The notes below the pieces were generated by a model that ran no database searches, was not told the DNA's origin, and saw nothing but the letters and a program-made list of their open reading frames with translations. 48,311 bases of DNA from Streptomyces sp. NRRL S-31 (GTDB lineage: Bacteria; Actinomycetota; Actinomycetes; Streptomycetales; Streptomycetaceae), in NCBI RefSeq assembly GCF_000718775.1, contig NZ_JOCB01000062.1:1-48311 (forward strand), written 5' to 3'. Every line of letters starts with the position of its first letter. Position 1 is the stretch's first letter. Shown piece after piece: positions 22,741-31,755 of the stretch. Made by a program: the position numbers and the translations under genes.

Positions 22741-25068
22741 ATGGCACGTCGTCCTCGTACGCTGCTGGTGAACCCGCCGCTGTGGAACGTCTACGCGCCG
22801 CACCTGGCGGTGCCACTGCTCACCGCCGCGCTGCGCGACCACGGGTGGCCGGTCACCGCCTTCGACCTCGGCGCCGTCCACCTGCGGTGGATGCTGACGG
22901 CCCAGACGGTGGCCGGCCTCCGCTCACGCTACGACCGGGCGGACGAACTGGGCCTGGACCCGGCCGCCGTGGACGAGGCCCGGCTGCTGCTGCCCTCGGT
23001 GTGCGACGGCGTCGAGGCCGCCTGGGCCACCGTCCACGCCCCCGCCCGGCTGCGCGACCACACCGCGTTCACGCGGGCGGCCCGCACCCTCGGCAACGCC
23101 CTGGTGTGCCACTCCGCCGCCTTCGCCGGATTCCACTGCGACCTGCGGTCCAACCGCCAGCACTACAGCGAGCGCTCGAGCACGTCGGTGCTGGCCGCGA
23201 CCCGCGACCGGGACCGCAACCCCTACCGTTGGGCGTTCGAGACCCTCCTCCCGCCCCGGCTCACCGACCCCGAACTGGGCCTGGTGGGCATCTCGGTGTC
23301 GGCCGACACCCAGCTCATCCCCGCCATGACGGTGGCCGCACTCGTCCGGGAACACCGCCCGGACCTGCGGATCGTCATGGGCGGCAACTACATCACCCGG
23401 ATCGCCGGACGCTGGCGCGACCGGCACCCGTTCTTCGACCTGGTCGACGACTTCATCCTGTACGAGGGCGAGGACGCGATCGTCGCCCTGTGCGAGAACC
23501 TCTTCGAGGGCGGCACCCGTCCGGTCCCCGGCCGCGGCTCGCTCACCCCCGACGGACGGCTGCGCTTCGCCCCCGCCCGCGACGTCGACCTGGCCACCCT
23601 GCCCACCCCCGACTTCGACGACTACGACCTCGACTCCTACCTGGCCCCCGGCCCCGTACTGCCGGTACTGGCCTCGCGCAGCTGTGCCTGGGACTGCGCG
23701 TTCTGCTCGATCCCGTTCGCCAGCAACCGCTACCGCCACCGCGACGCCGCCGCCGTCGTCGACGAGATGCAGTACCTGGCGCGACGGCACGGCTCGACGT
23801 CGTTCATGTTCGTCGACGAGATCATGACCCAGCGGACCCTGCGCGAGGTCGGCGCCGAGCTGGTGCGCCGCGACGCCGGCCTGCACTGGTACGGCGAGAC
23901 CCGCTTCGCCGCCGGACTGGACGACGCCCTGGCCGCCCGGCTGCACGCCTCCGGCTGCCGCAGGCTCGACCTCGGCCTGGAGTCCTACAACCAGCGGGTG
24001 CTCGACCTCATGCGCAAGGGCACCAGGATCGAACACATCGAACCCAACATCGAGGCCCTGCTGCGCGCCGGCGTACCCGTGCACCTGTTCTGCATCACCG
24101 GGTTCCCCGGCGAGAGGGCCGAGGAGGCCCGCCGCACCGCCGCCTTCGTGGAACGGACCCTCAGCCGCTCCAAGGAGGAGTTCGGCCTGCCGTACTCCAC
24201 CAGCGTCAACGGGCCGTTCATCCTCGACCTGCTCTCCCCGGTCGGCGAGCACCCGGAGCGGTTCGGGATCACGGTGCTGCACCCCGGCCCCGACGAGGAC
24301 GTGGCGCTGAGCGTGGACTACGTCGCCGCCTCCGGCCTGACCGGGTCCGAGGCCGCGGTGCTGGCCGCCGAGGCCGACGCCCTGCCCGACACCGGCCGCA
24401 CGGCGCCGTTGCAGCACCGCGGCCTGATCGGGGAGTCCGAGGAGTACGCCTTCCTGCGCTGCGTCCTCGACACCGGGGTGCCGCCCGGGCGCCCGGCCGC
24501 GCGGCCCGCCGTGTTCACCCCCGCGCCCGGCGACCCGCCGCGGCTGGCGGACGGGGTGACCTGGCGGGTGTCCGACGGCACCGGCACCGTCGGGCTGTAC
24601 GCCGCCGGAGCCGACAGCATCCTGCGACTGCCCGCCCGGTGGGCCGGACTCCTGTCCGACCTGGACAAGGGCGTCCGGTCCGACCCGTGGGACGACGACA
24701 CCCGCGACGTGCTCTGCACCCTCTGGACGTTCGGGTTCCTCGCCGACCCCCACCGCCACGCCACACCGCTGCCCGCCGGCCCCGCCCCCGGGCTGCGGGT
24801 ACGGGCCGCACCCGGCTGGCGCGAGCGGGTCGACCCCGAGACCGGCCGGGCGCGGATGACCAGCCTGGTGACCGGGCGTGAAGTGGTGCTCAACGTGCAC
24901 GCCTTCCTGCTGTGGCTCGACCACGCCGAGGGCGGGCAGCCCACCGCGGCCGACTGGGACGCGGTGACCGACATGATCCGGGTCGAACTCCTCCAGGCGT
25001 ACCGCGCGGAGGACCCGGTGACGACCGAAGCCGGATCCGGCGTGGAAGCGGGACGGGACAACGCATGA
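22741..25068 (+). CDS. B12-binding-type radical SAM RiPP-maturation enzyme
   Basis: A 775-residue enzyme; ATG 22741 has a GGAGG site. The N-terminal 300 residues are a B12-binding-like Rossmann domain (TLLVNPPLWNVYAP; LVGISVSADTQLIPA; RIVMGGNYI; LYEGEDAIVALC) with a large insertion at 50-170. The base-off motif DxHxxG is missing. The radical SAM domain has an intact CxxxCxxC (Cys315, 319, 322 in SCAWDCAFCSIP) and FVDEIM and LDLGLESYNQRVLDLM strands. The C-terminal 200 residues include a winged-helix-like stretch (LPARWAGLLSDLDKG to CTLWTFGFLA) that could bind the leader. B12 radical SAM enzymes in RiPP clusters usually C-methylate unreactive carbons. The stop overlaps the oxygenase start (ATGA). 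Confidence 0.85.
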   Translation: MARRPRTLLVNPPLWNVYAPHLAVPLLTAALRDHGWPVTAFDLGAVHLRWMLTAQTVAGLRSRYDRADELGLDPAAVDEARLLLPSVCDGVEAAWATVHAPARLRDHTAFTRAARTLGNALVCHSAAFAGFHCDLRSNRQHYSERSSTSVLAATRDRDRNPYRWAFETLLPPRLTDPELGLVGISVSADTQLIPAMTVAALVREHRPDLRIVMGGNYITRIAGRWRDRHPFFDLVDDFILYEGEDAIVALCENLFEGGTRPVPGRGSLTPDGRLRFAPARDVDLATLPTPDFDDYDLDSYLAPGPVLPVLASRSCAWDCAFCSIPFASNRYRHRDAAAVVDEMQYLARRHGSTSFMFVDEIMTQRTLREVGAELVRRDAGLHWYGETRFAAGLDDALAARLHASGCRRLDLGLESYNQRVLDLMRKGTRIEHIEPNIEALLRAGVPVHLFCITGFPGERAEEARRTAAFVERTLSRSKEEFGLPYSTSVNGPFILDLLSPVGEHPERFGITVLHPGPDEDVALSVDYVAASGLTGSEAAVLAAEADALPDTGRTAPLQHRGLIGESEEYAFLRCVLDTGVPPGRPAARPAVFTPAPGDPPRLADGVTWRVSDGTGTVGLYAAGADSILRLPARWAGLLSDLDKGVRSDPWDDDTRDVLCTLWTFGFLADPHRHATPLPAGPAPGLRVRAAPGWRERVDPETGRARMTSLVTGREVVLNVHAFLLWLDHAEGGQPTAADWDAVTDMIRVELLQAYRAEDPVTTEAGSGVEAGRDNA

Positions 25069-26312
25069 CCACGGTTCAGACCACCACCGACGGCACCCGG
25101 CTCGGGTACTGGCGCGCGTTCCTGGAGCGCTACTGGGAACGCGAGGCGGGCATCGTGGGCCCGCCGCCGGCCGACCTCGACCTCGGCGGCGACTGGTTCT
25201 TCCGGGCCGTCGTCGCCGCGGCCGCCGCGGGGGACCGCGGCGACGGGCCGCTGCTGCGCCTGTCGGTCGGCGGTCGCGACCCGCACCCCGACCGGGCCCG
25301 CTACCTGCCCCGCGCCGAGGACGGCTCCATCGCCGGGTTCCTCGCCCGCATGGACGACGAGACCCGCGGCGCGGAGTGGAGCATCGGGCTGAGCAGGCTG
25401 CACCGCACCAGCTTCGAGATGTGGGAGCGGGCCGCGGTCTTCACCGAGGACCTGTGGACCGCCCTCGGCGGCTTCCCCTCCGGCTACGCCGACACCGACA
25501 TCTTCCTCGGCCGGTACGAAGGCACACGCGGCGGCATCCACTGCGACAACGCCGCCAACCTCATGTTCGGCGTCGCCGGGCCCAAGGAACTCATCGTCTG
25601 GCCGCCCTCCGACGGCGAGTGGCTGCCCCTGCACCGCCCCGACTGGTCCGCCGTACGCCACACCGGGCAGGTACTGCGCGCCAGCACCACCGAGATGGGC
25701 TACTTCCCCTCCCGGTACTGGCACGTCGGATCCTCCCCCGACGCCGCCTCCGCCACCTTCAACATCGCCCTGTTCTTCGACGGCGACCCGGTCGACGCCG
25801 TCACCGACGCCGTGACGGCCCGGCTGGCCGCCACCCCGCGCCCGCCGCACGGCCGACTCCTGCGCCCGGACGGCACGGAACTGCCCGCGGCCCTCGCCGA
25901 CGTGCTCGACGCCGCCCTGGCCCGCGTCGACCGGGCCGACATCGCCGACCGGCTGCTGGCCACCTGGCTGCGCAAGCTCAGCGCCCGCGGCTTCGGCCAC
26001 GTCCCCGACCCGCTCGACGTCGCACCCGTCGAGCACGATCTGCCCGTACAGCTGCACCGCTTCCCGGTGCTCCACCAGCGCTCCAACGGCAGGCTGCTGG
26101 TCGCGGCCAACGGCCGCCTCGCCCGCCTGCCCGACCACCCCGCGCTGCCCGCCGTCCTCGACCGGGTGAACAGCGGAAACATCACCACCCCGGCGGAGCT
26201 GGCACGCGAACAGACGGACGGGCGAGGGGACTTCGCTGATATCGTCGACGCCGTGCTCTACCGGCTGCGCTCGTGGCGCGCGATCGACGTCCTGGACAGG
26301 GATGCCCGCTAG
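25065..26312 (+). CDS. JmjC/cupin-type Fe(II)/2-oxoglutarate oxygenase with a C-terminal RRE-like domain
   Basis: A 415-residue protein, ATG 25065. The JmjC-type iron facial triad is visible: His159 and Asp161 in GGIHCDNAAN and His220 in GYFPSRYWHVGSS, with the 2-oxoglutarate-contact lysine likely in GPKELIVWPP. This suggests hydroxylation of a residue in the peptide, like ribosomal oxygenases of the YcfD type. Residues about 325-412 look like a PqqD-type winged helix (NGRLLVAANGRLARLPDHP, then LDRVNSGNITTPAEL and FADIVDAVLYRLRSWRAI), so the enzyme may carry its own leader-binding module. Its last 11 bases overlap the exporter gene. Confidence 0.8.
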   Translation: MTTVQTTTDGTRLGYWRAFLERYWEREAGIVGPPPADLDLGGDWFFRAVVAAAAAGDRGDGPLLRLSVGGRDPHPDRARYLPRAEDGSIAGFLARMDDETRGAEWSIGLSRLHRTSFEMWERAAVFTEDLWTALGGFPSGYADTDIFLGRYEGTRGGIHCDNAANLMFGVAGPKELIVWPPSDGEWLPLHRPDWSAVRHTGQVLRASTTEMGYFPSRYWHVGSSPDAASATFNIALFFDGDPVDAVTDAVTARLAATPRPPHGRLLRPDGTELPAALADVLDAALARVDRADIADRLLATWLRKLSARGFGHVPDPLDVAPVEHDLPVQLHRFPVLHQRSNGRLLVAANGRLARLPDHPALPAVLDRVNSGNITTPAELAREQTDGRGDFADIVDAVLYRLRSWRAIDVLDRDAR

Positions 26313-27492
26313 CACCTCCCGCGGCGGCTCCTCCCGCACCCGCCTGCGCGCGGTCCTGCTCTTCGCCGTCCTGCTGGTCTCCGCCGGAGGCGACGAGGTC
26401 GCCGTCTTCGCCCTCACCTTCCACCTGGCCTCCGCCGGTGCCTACTTCGTCGCGGTCCTCCAGATCGCCGGGCTGCTGCCCGGGGTGCTGCTCGGCCGGT
26501 CCGTGGGCGGGGCGCTGGCGGGACGCCGGCCGGGGCCCGTGCTGGCCGCGGCGTCCGTCGCCCAGGCGGCCGTCGCCGTCGTCCTCTCGTCCGGCCTGCC
26601 GCCGGCGGCCACCGTCGCTTGCGTGGCCCTGCTGGCGGCGGTGAACACCGTCAGCGTCACCGTGGTCAACGCGGCCCTGCCGGTCCTGGCGGACACCGAC
26701 GTCCCCGAGAAGGCCTACGGGCTCGGGCAGTCGGCCTCCTCGCTGGCGATGGTGCTGGGCCCGCTCGCGGGCTCGGCCCTGTTCGCGGCCCTGGGGGTGC
26801 GCGGCGCCCTGCTCGCCGACGCGGCGACGTTCCTGGCGGTGGCGGCGTACGGCCTGGCCGTGCGCACGGTGGGACCGGCCCCCGACGACCCCGAGGCCGG
26901 GTCCGGCGCCGCGCCCGGGCGCGGCGGACTGACCGGCGGCTCGCTCCTGGCGCTGGGACTGGTGTTCGTGGTCATCGCCGCCACCGCGGGCACCGACGTG
27001 GCGTTCGTCTTCCTGGTCCGCGAGCACATGCCCGGGTCGGCCGTCGCCGTGTTCGGCTTCGCCACCGCCGCGTGGGCCGTCGGCATCCTGACGGGCAGCG
27101 CCCTGGCCGGGCCGCTGTCCTCGACGCCCCCCGTGGCCCGCCTCGCCCTCTCCGGTTCGGTGATCGGCGCCGTCTACCTGGTCTGCGGCCTCGCCCCCAC
27201 CGCCACCGTGCTGCTGACCGCCTTCGTCGTGGGCGGCGCCGCCAACGCCGTCTTCAACACCACCCTGCGCGCCGCCATATACCGCATGGCGGGCCCGGCA
27301 CAGGCCGCCCGCGCCTTCGGCACCTTCGTCGCGGGCGCCAACACCGCCGTCATCTGCGGCATCGTCGTCGCGACCCCCTTCGCCGAAGGCACCAGCTCCC
27401 TGGCCTACGCCGTCGGCGGTGCCGTGGCCCTCTGCGCCGCCCTCGCCACCGTCCCGCTCGCCCTGCGGACCCGCGCGCCGGAGCCCACCTGA
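26302..27492 (+). CDS. MFS exporter of the RiPP operon
   Basis: A 396-residue membrane protein with about 12 helices and the signature loop after helix 2 (LLGRSVGGALAGRRPGP). ATG 26302 overlaps the oxygenase stop by 11 bases, so it belongs to the operon. It resembles MFS_3-type antibiotic exporters (ADTDVPEKAYGLGQSASSL; FNTTLRAAIYRMAGPAQAAR). It probably exports the mature peptide or confers self-resistance. RiPP clusters often use ABC exporters with a peptidase domain; the MFS type here implies leader removal by an unlinked protease. Confidence 0.88.
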   Translation: MPASTSRGGSSRTRLRAVLLFAVLLVSAGGDEVAVFALTFHLASAGAYFVAVLQIAGLLPGVLLGRSVGGALAGRRPGPVLAAASVAQAAVAVVLSSGLPPAATVACVALLAAVNTVSVTVVNAALPVLADTDVPEKAYGLGQSASSLAMVLGPLAGSALFAALGVRGALLADAATFLAVAAYGLAVRTVGPAPDDPEAGSGAAPGRGGLTGGSLLALGLVFVVIAATAGTDVAFVFLVREHMPGSAVAVFGFATAAWAVGILTGSALAGPLSSTPPVARLALSGSVIGAVYLVCGLAPTATVLLTAFVVGGAANAVFNTTLRAAIYRMAGPAQAARAFGTFVAGANTAVICGIVVATPFAEGTSSLAYAVGGAVALCAALATVPLALRTRAPEPT

Positions 27493-27531
27493 CCCCGCCC
27501 CGACGCGCGGCCGGCGCCGGCCGCCGCCCTC

Positions 27532-27571
27532 ACCGGCTCCGCGCGGCGGGCGCCCGCCCCGCGGAGCCGGT
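27532..27571 (+). terminator. Terminator of the RiPP operon
   Basis: A 12-bp perfect stem accggctccgcg / cgcggagccggt flanks an inner palindrome ggcgggcgcccgcc (27545-27558), 40 bp after the exporter stop. Confidence 0.8.
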
Positions 27572-27630
27572 CCGGGTGCGCACGGCGACTCCGCCGCCGC
27601 GTTGTCGGTGGCGGCTGCGAAGCTGACGGC

Positions 27631-27927
27631 ATGAACGGAGACGAACAGCTGCTGCGCGGCCGGGTCTACGGCCGCGACCACGACGACCCCGACCCCGGCC
27701 CGCGCCCGCACCGCACCTACGCCGTGCTCGTGGGCGGGCCGCTGGACGGGCTCCTGCTGGACATCACCGGCTGGCGGCCGGAGGAGATCGACGACGGCGC
27801 CGCCCTCTCCACCGAGTTGGGGAGGTTCCCGGGCGGCCGGTCGCTGTACGACCCGCGCCCCGGCGAACCACGCACCCCGGGGCCGGGCGTGAGCTGCCGC
27901 CTCCACTACTGCGGCGACACCCCCTGA
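27631..27927 (+). CDS. Small hypothetical protein
   Basis: A 98-residue soluble protein, ATG 27631, without a strong ribosome site. It contains HRTYAVLVGGPLDGLLLDITGW as its best strand-like region (split: HRTYAVLVGG, PLDGLLLDITGW) and ends CRLHYCGDT. I do not recognise the family. Codon bias (G/C in third positions) supports coding, and its separate position after a strong terminator suggests its own promoter. Two C-terminal cysteines could bind metal. No function is claimed. Confidence 0.6.
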   Translation: MNGDEQLLRGRVYGRDHDDPDPGPRPHRTYAVLVGGPLDGLLLDITGWRPEEIDDGAALSTELGRFPGGRSLYDPRPGEPRTPGPGVSCRLHYCGDTP

Positions 27928-27988
27928 CCGGCCGCCGGTACGGTCGGCGTCGCAGGGCCGGCGACCACGGCCCCGGGACCCCCCCGCG

Positions 27989-28903
27989 TCAGGAAGCCGA
28001 ACGGGGAAGACCGGTGGAACGGCTCTCCTCGACCACCCGGTAGCCGGCGCTGGTGTACAGGTTCATCGCCACCTCGTTGCCGCCCCACACGGTGAACATC
28101 AGCACCGAGTCGCCGGCCGCGAGCGTCGCCCGTTCGCCGGCCGTCATCGCCGCCCGGCCGTAGCCCTTGCCGCGGTGCTCCTCCCCGACGTGGAGCGAGT
28201 AGCCGTAGGTGACACCCGGGAGATGGCCGTGCTTCAGCCAGCCGGTACCGATCGGCTCGCCCGCCGCCTCCAGCACCAGCAACGAGGTGTCGGGCGTCGC
28301 CAGCCCCTCGGGAAGCAGCTTCCCGAAGTCGCGGTCGGCCTTGCGCACGGCCTCCTCGCGGTCCATGGCTCCCGCCCGCACGATGCCCTCGACGTACGTG
28401 GCCTTCTCCGCGGCGGCCCACCCGGGATACTCGGCCCGCGTCATCGGCCGCCCGGTGACGCCGTGCGGCGGCTCCGGCGGGGAACCGACCCGCCGCGCCC
28501 TGACCTGGCCGTGGACGACGTACCCGTCGAACAGCTCGCCGGACGGCTCGGTGAGCCGTATCTCCAGCCGGCGTGCGCCGCGCCGCGCGCACCACTCCTC
28601 GGCCCAGTCCCGGGCGGCCGCCTCGTACCCCCGGCCGGCGTGCCGGGCGTCCACGCCGAGGTCGCCGATCCGGCCCGTCAGCGCGTCGCCGTCGCCGGTC
28701 ACCACCACGGCGACGTGCCCCACCCGGGTCCCGGCGTCGGTGATCGCGGCGACCGTCCAGTCACCGACGCCGGCCGTCGCGTCGCCCAGCATGCGCTCCA
28801 CGGCGGCCGGACCCAGTCCGGCCGCCGTGTAGGAGGCGCGCAGCCGCTGCTCGAACTCCCGCTGCCACGCCGTGATGTCACCAAGAACGTTGAATTCCGT
28901 CAC
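27989..28903 (-). CDS. Double-GNAT N-acetyltransferase
   Basis: A 304-residue protein made of two GNAT folds. The first (about 40-150) is degenerate around DARHAGRGYEAAARDW. The second (about 170-300) has the acetyl-CoA loop HVGEEHRGKGYGRAAMTAGE and the C-terminal N-x-A/Y pattern NEVAMNLYTSAGYRVVEES. Substrate unknown; tandem GNATs include mycothiol synthase relatives and small-molecule detoxifying enzymes. A very large inverted repeat lies directly upstream of its start (28916-28977). Confidence 0.85.
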   Translation of the reverse strand: MTEFNVLGDITAWQREFEQRLRASYTAAGLGPAAVERMLGDATAGVGDWTVAAITDAGTRVGHVAVVVTGDGDALTGRIGDLGVDARHAGRGYEAAARDWAEEWCARRGARRLEIRLTEPSGELFDGYVVHGQVRARRVGSPPEPPHGVTGRPMTRAEYPGWAAAEKATYVEGIVRAGAMDREEAVRKADRDFGKLLPEGLATPDTSLLVLEAAGEPIGTGWLKHGHLPGVTYGYSLHVGEEHRGKGYGRAAMTAGERATLAAGDSVLMFTVWGGNEVAMNLYTSAGYRVVEESRSTGLPRSAS

Positions 28904-28915
28904 CGGTTCACCCTA

Positions 28916-28977
28916 GGCCCCGTCGTCGAACTCCCGCCCTTCGCCCGGAAGGCAGGCGGGAGTTCGACGACAGGGCC
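28916..28977. repeat. Large inverted repeat with 23-bp arms upstream of the GNAT gene
   Basis: The arms ggccccgtcgtcgaactcccg-cc (28916-28938) and their complement (28955-28977) match except for one base, with a 16-base loop that itself forms cttc/gaag. It starts 13 bp before the GNAT start codon and would lie in its leader or promoter. Confidence 0.85.
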
Positions 28978-28992
28978 CAAGGCCTTTGCACC

Positions 28993-29030
28993 GGTCTCTC
29001 CGCGGCGTCTGCCGACGCCGCGGAGAGACC
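28993..29030 (-). terminator. Terminator of the MFS gene at 29038-30282
   Basis: A perfect 17-bp stem ggtctctccgcggcgtc with a tgcc loop sits eight bases beyond the stop of the minus-strand MFS gene. Confidence 0.85.
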
Positions 29031-29037
29031 ACCGGTG

Positions 29038-30282
29038 TCACCGGCTGGCGGTGGCCGGCTCCGCCGCCGCCGCCGGCTGCTTGCGCTCGGTGGTCCAGTA
29101 GAGGAGGGCGGCGAGGGGGAGGACGGCGCCGAGGATGGTCAGGCCGGTCCAGCCCCCGGAGTGGTAGACGACGGAGCCGAGCTGGGAGCCGATCGCGCCG
29201 CCGACGAAGAACATGGCGATGAAGGCGCTGTTGAGGCGGGCACGGGCGGCGGGGTCGAGCTGGTAGACGGTGTGCTGGCCGAGGATCAGGGTGGTCTGGA
29301 CGGCCATGTCGATCAGGATCGCGGCCAGGCCGATCGCTATGACGCTGTGTCCGCCGAACCCGGCGAGCGCGAAGGCGAGGGCGGCGACCACGAAGGCGAG
29401 GCCGGTCATGGGGCGGACGAGGCCGCGGTCGGCCCAGTGCCCGGCGAACGGGGCCACGGCCGCGCCGGCCGCGCCGACCAGGGCGAACACGCCGACCCCG
29501 ATCGAGGAGTAGTGGAAGCGGGGACCGGTCAGGACGAAGGAGACCGTGGTCCAGAAGGCACTGAAGGCGCCGAACATCGCCGCCTGGTAGAGACCACGGC
29601 GCAGCAGCGCCGGGTGCGTGCGCACGAGCCGGAAGGTGGAGCGCAGCACGTGGTGGTACGGCAGGGTCGTGGTCGGCGCGTGCCGGGGCAGGGCCGCGCG
29701 CAGGGCCACCGCGAGCAGCGCCATCAGCGCGGCGGAGCCGAGGAAGACCACTCGCCAGCCGGCGACGTCCGAGACCAGGCTGCTCACCGTACGGGAGAGC
29801 AGGATGCCGGTGAGCAGACCGCTCATCACCCGTCCGACGATACGGCCGCGGGCGTGGTCGGGGGCGAGGCCGGCGGCGAAGGGCACCAGGACCTGGGCGA
29901 CGACCGAGGTGGCTCCGCTGACCAGCGAGGCGATCAGCAGGACGGGGAAGCTGGTGGCGAGGCCCGCCGCCACGAGGGCGAGGGTGGTGACCGTCAGCAG
30001 GACGGTGATCAGGTTGCGCTTCTCCAGCCGGTCGCCGAGCGGGACCAGGAAGAGCATGCCGATCACGTAGCCGACCTGGGTGAGCGTGATCAGCGAGCCG
30101 GCGGTGGCCGTGCTGATGTGGAAGACACCGCTCAGCGAGGACAGCAGGGGCTGGGCGTAGTAGAGGTTGGCGACCGTCATACCGGAGGCGACGGCCAGGA
30201 GGGCGACCAGCCAGCCCGGGACACCGTGCGGAGCCGTCGGGGACGCGGGCTTGTGCGGGCGGAGATCGGACGAGGTGGACAT
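29038..30282 (-). CDS. MFS transporter (drug-efflux type)
   Basis: A 414-residue 12-helix protein. ATG 30282 follows AAGAAGG; the longer frame to 30606 is not convincing. Landmarks are ANLYYAQPLLSSL (helix 1 region, seen in YbcL/NepI-like exporters), LVPLGDRLEKR (loop 2-3) and GRIVGRVMSGLLTGILLSRT (motif C-like). The substrate is unknown. The 505-bp region upstream carries operator-like repeats and a divergent alpha/beta hydrolase gene, a common efflux-plus-detoxification pairing. Confidence 0.88.
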   Translation of the reverse strand: MSTSSDLRPHKPASPTAPHGVPGWLVALLAVASGMTVANLYYAQPLLSSLSGVFHISTATAGSLITLTQVGYVIGMLFLVPLGDRLEKRNLITVLLTVTTLALVAAGLATSFPVLLIASLVSGATSVVAQVLVPFAAGLAPDHARGRIVGRVMSGLLTGILLSRTVSSLVSDVAGWRVVFLGSAALMALLAVALRAALPRHAPTTTLPYHHVLRSTFRLVRTHPALLRRGLYQAAMFGAFSAFWTTVSFVLTGPRFHYSSIGVGVFALVGAAGAAVAPFAGHWADRGLVRPMTGLAFVVAALAFALAGFGGHSVIAIGLAAILIDMAVQTTLILGQHTVYQLDPAARARLNSAFIAMFFVGGAIGSQLGSVVYHSGGWTGLTILGAVLPLAALLYWTTERKQPAAAAEPATASR

Positions 30283-31624
<1,342 letters not shown>

Positions 31625-31630
31625 TCCGCT

Positions 31631-31665
31631 CGGGGGCGTCCGGTGCCGCGCACCGGACGCCCCCG
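31631..31665 (+). terminator. Terminator after the hydrolase gene
   Basis: A perfect 15-bp stem cgggggcgtccggtg with loop ccgcg begins seven bases after the stop. Confidence 0.92.
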
Positions 31666-31755
31666 ACCGGGTGCACCACTCGGCCACGCGGTCGAGAGTT
31701 CCCAGCAGCTGACAGACATCGATCACTCCCGTAAAGACACGAACGAGGGGTTGGC

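Noticed and set aside
22924..24924. A 666-codon minus-strand frame under the B12 radical SAM gene
   Set aside because: Gly/Val/Gln-rich with no recognisable fold; the plus frame has the cluster motif and operon coupling.
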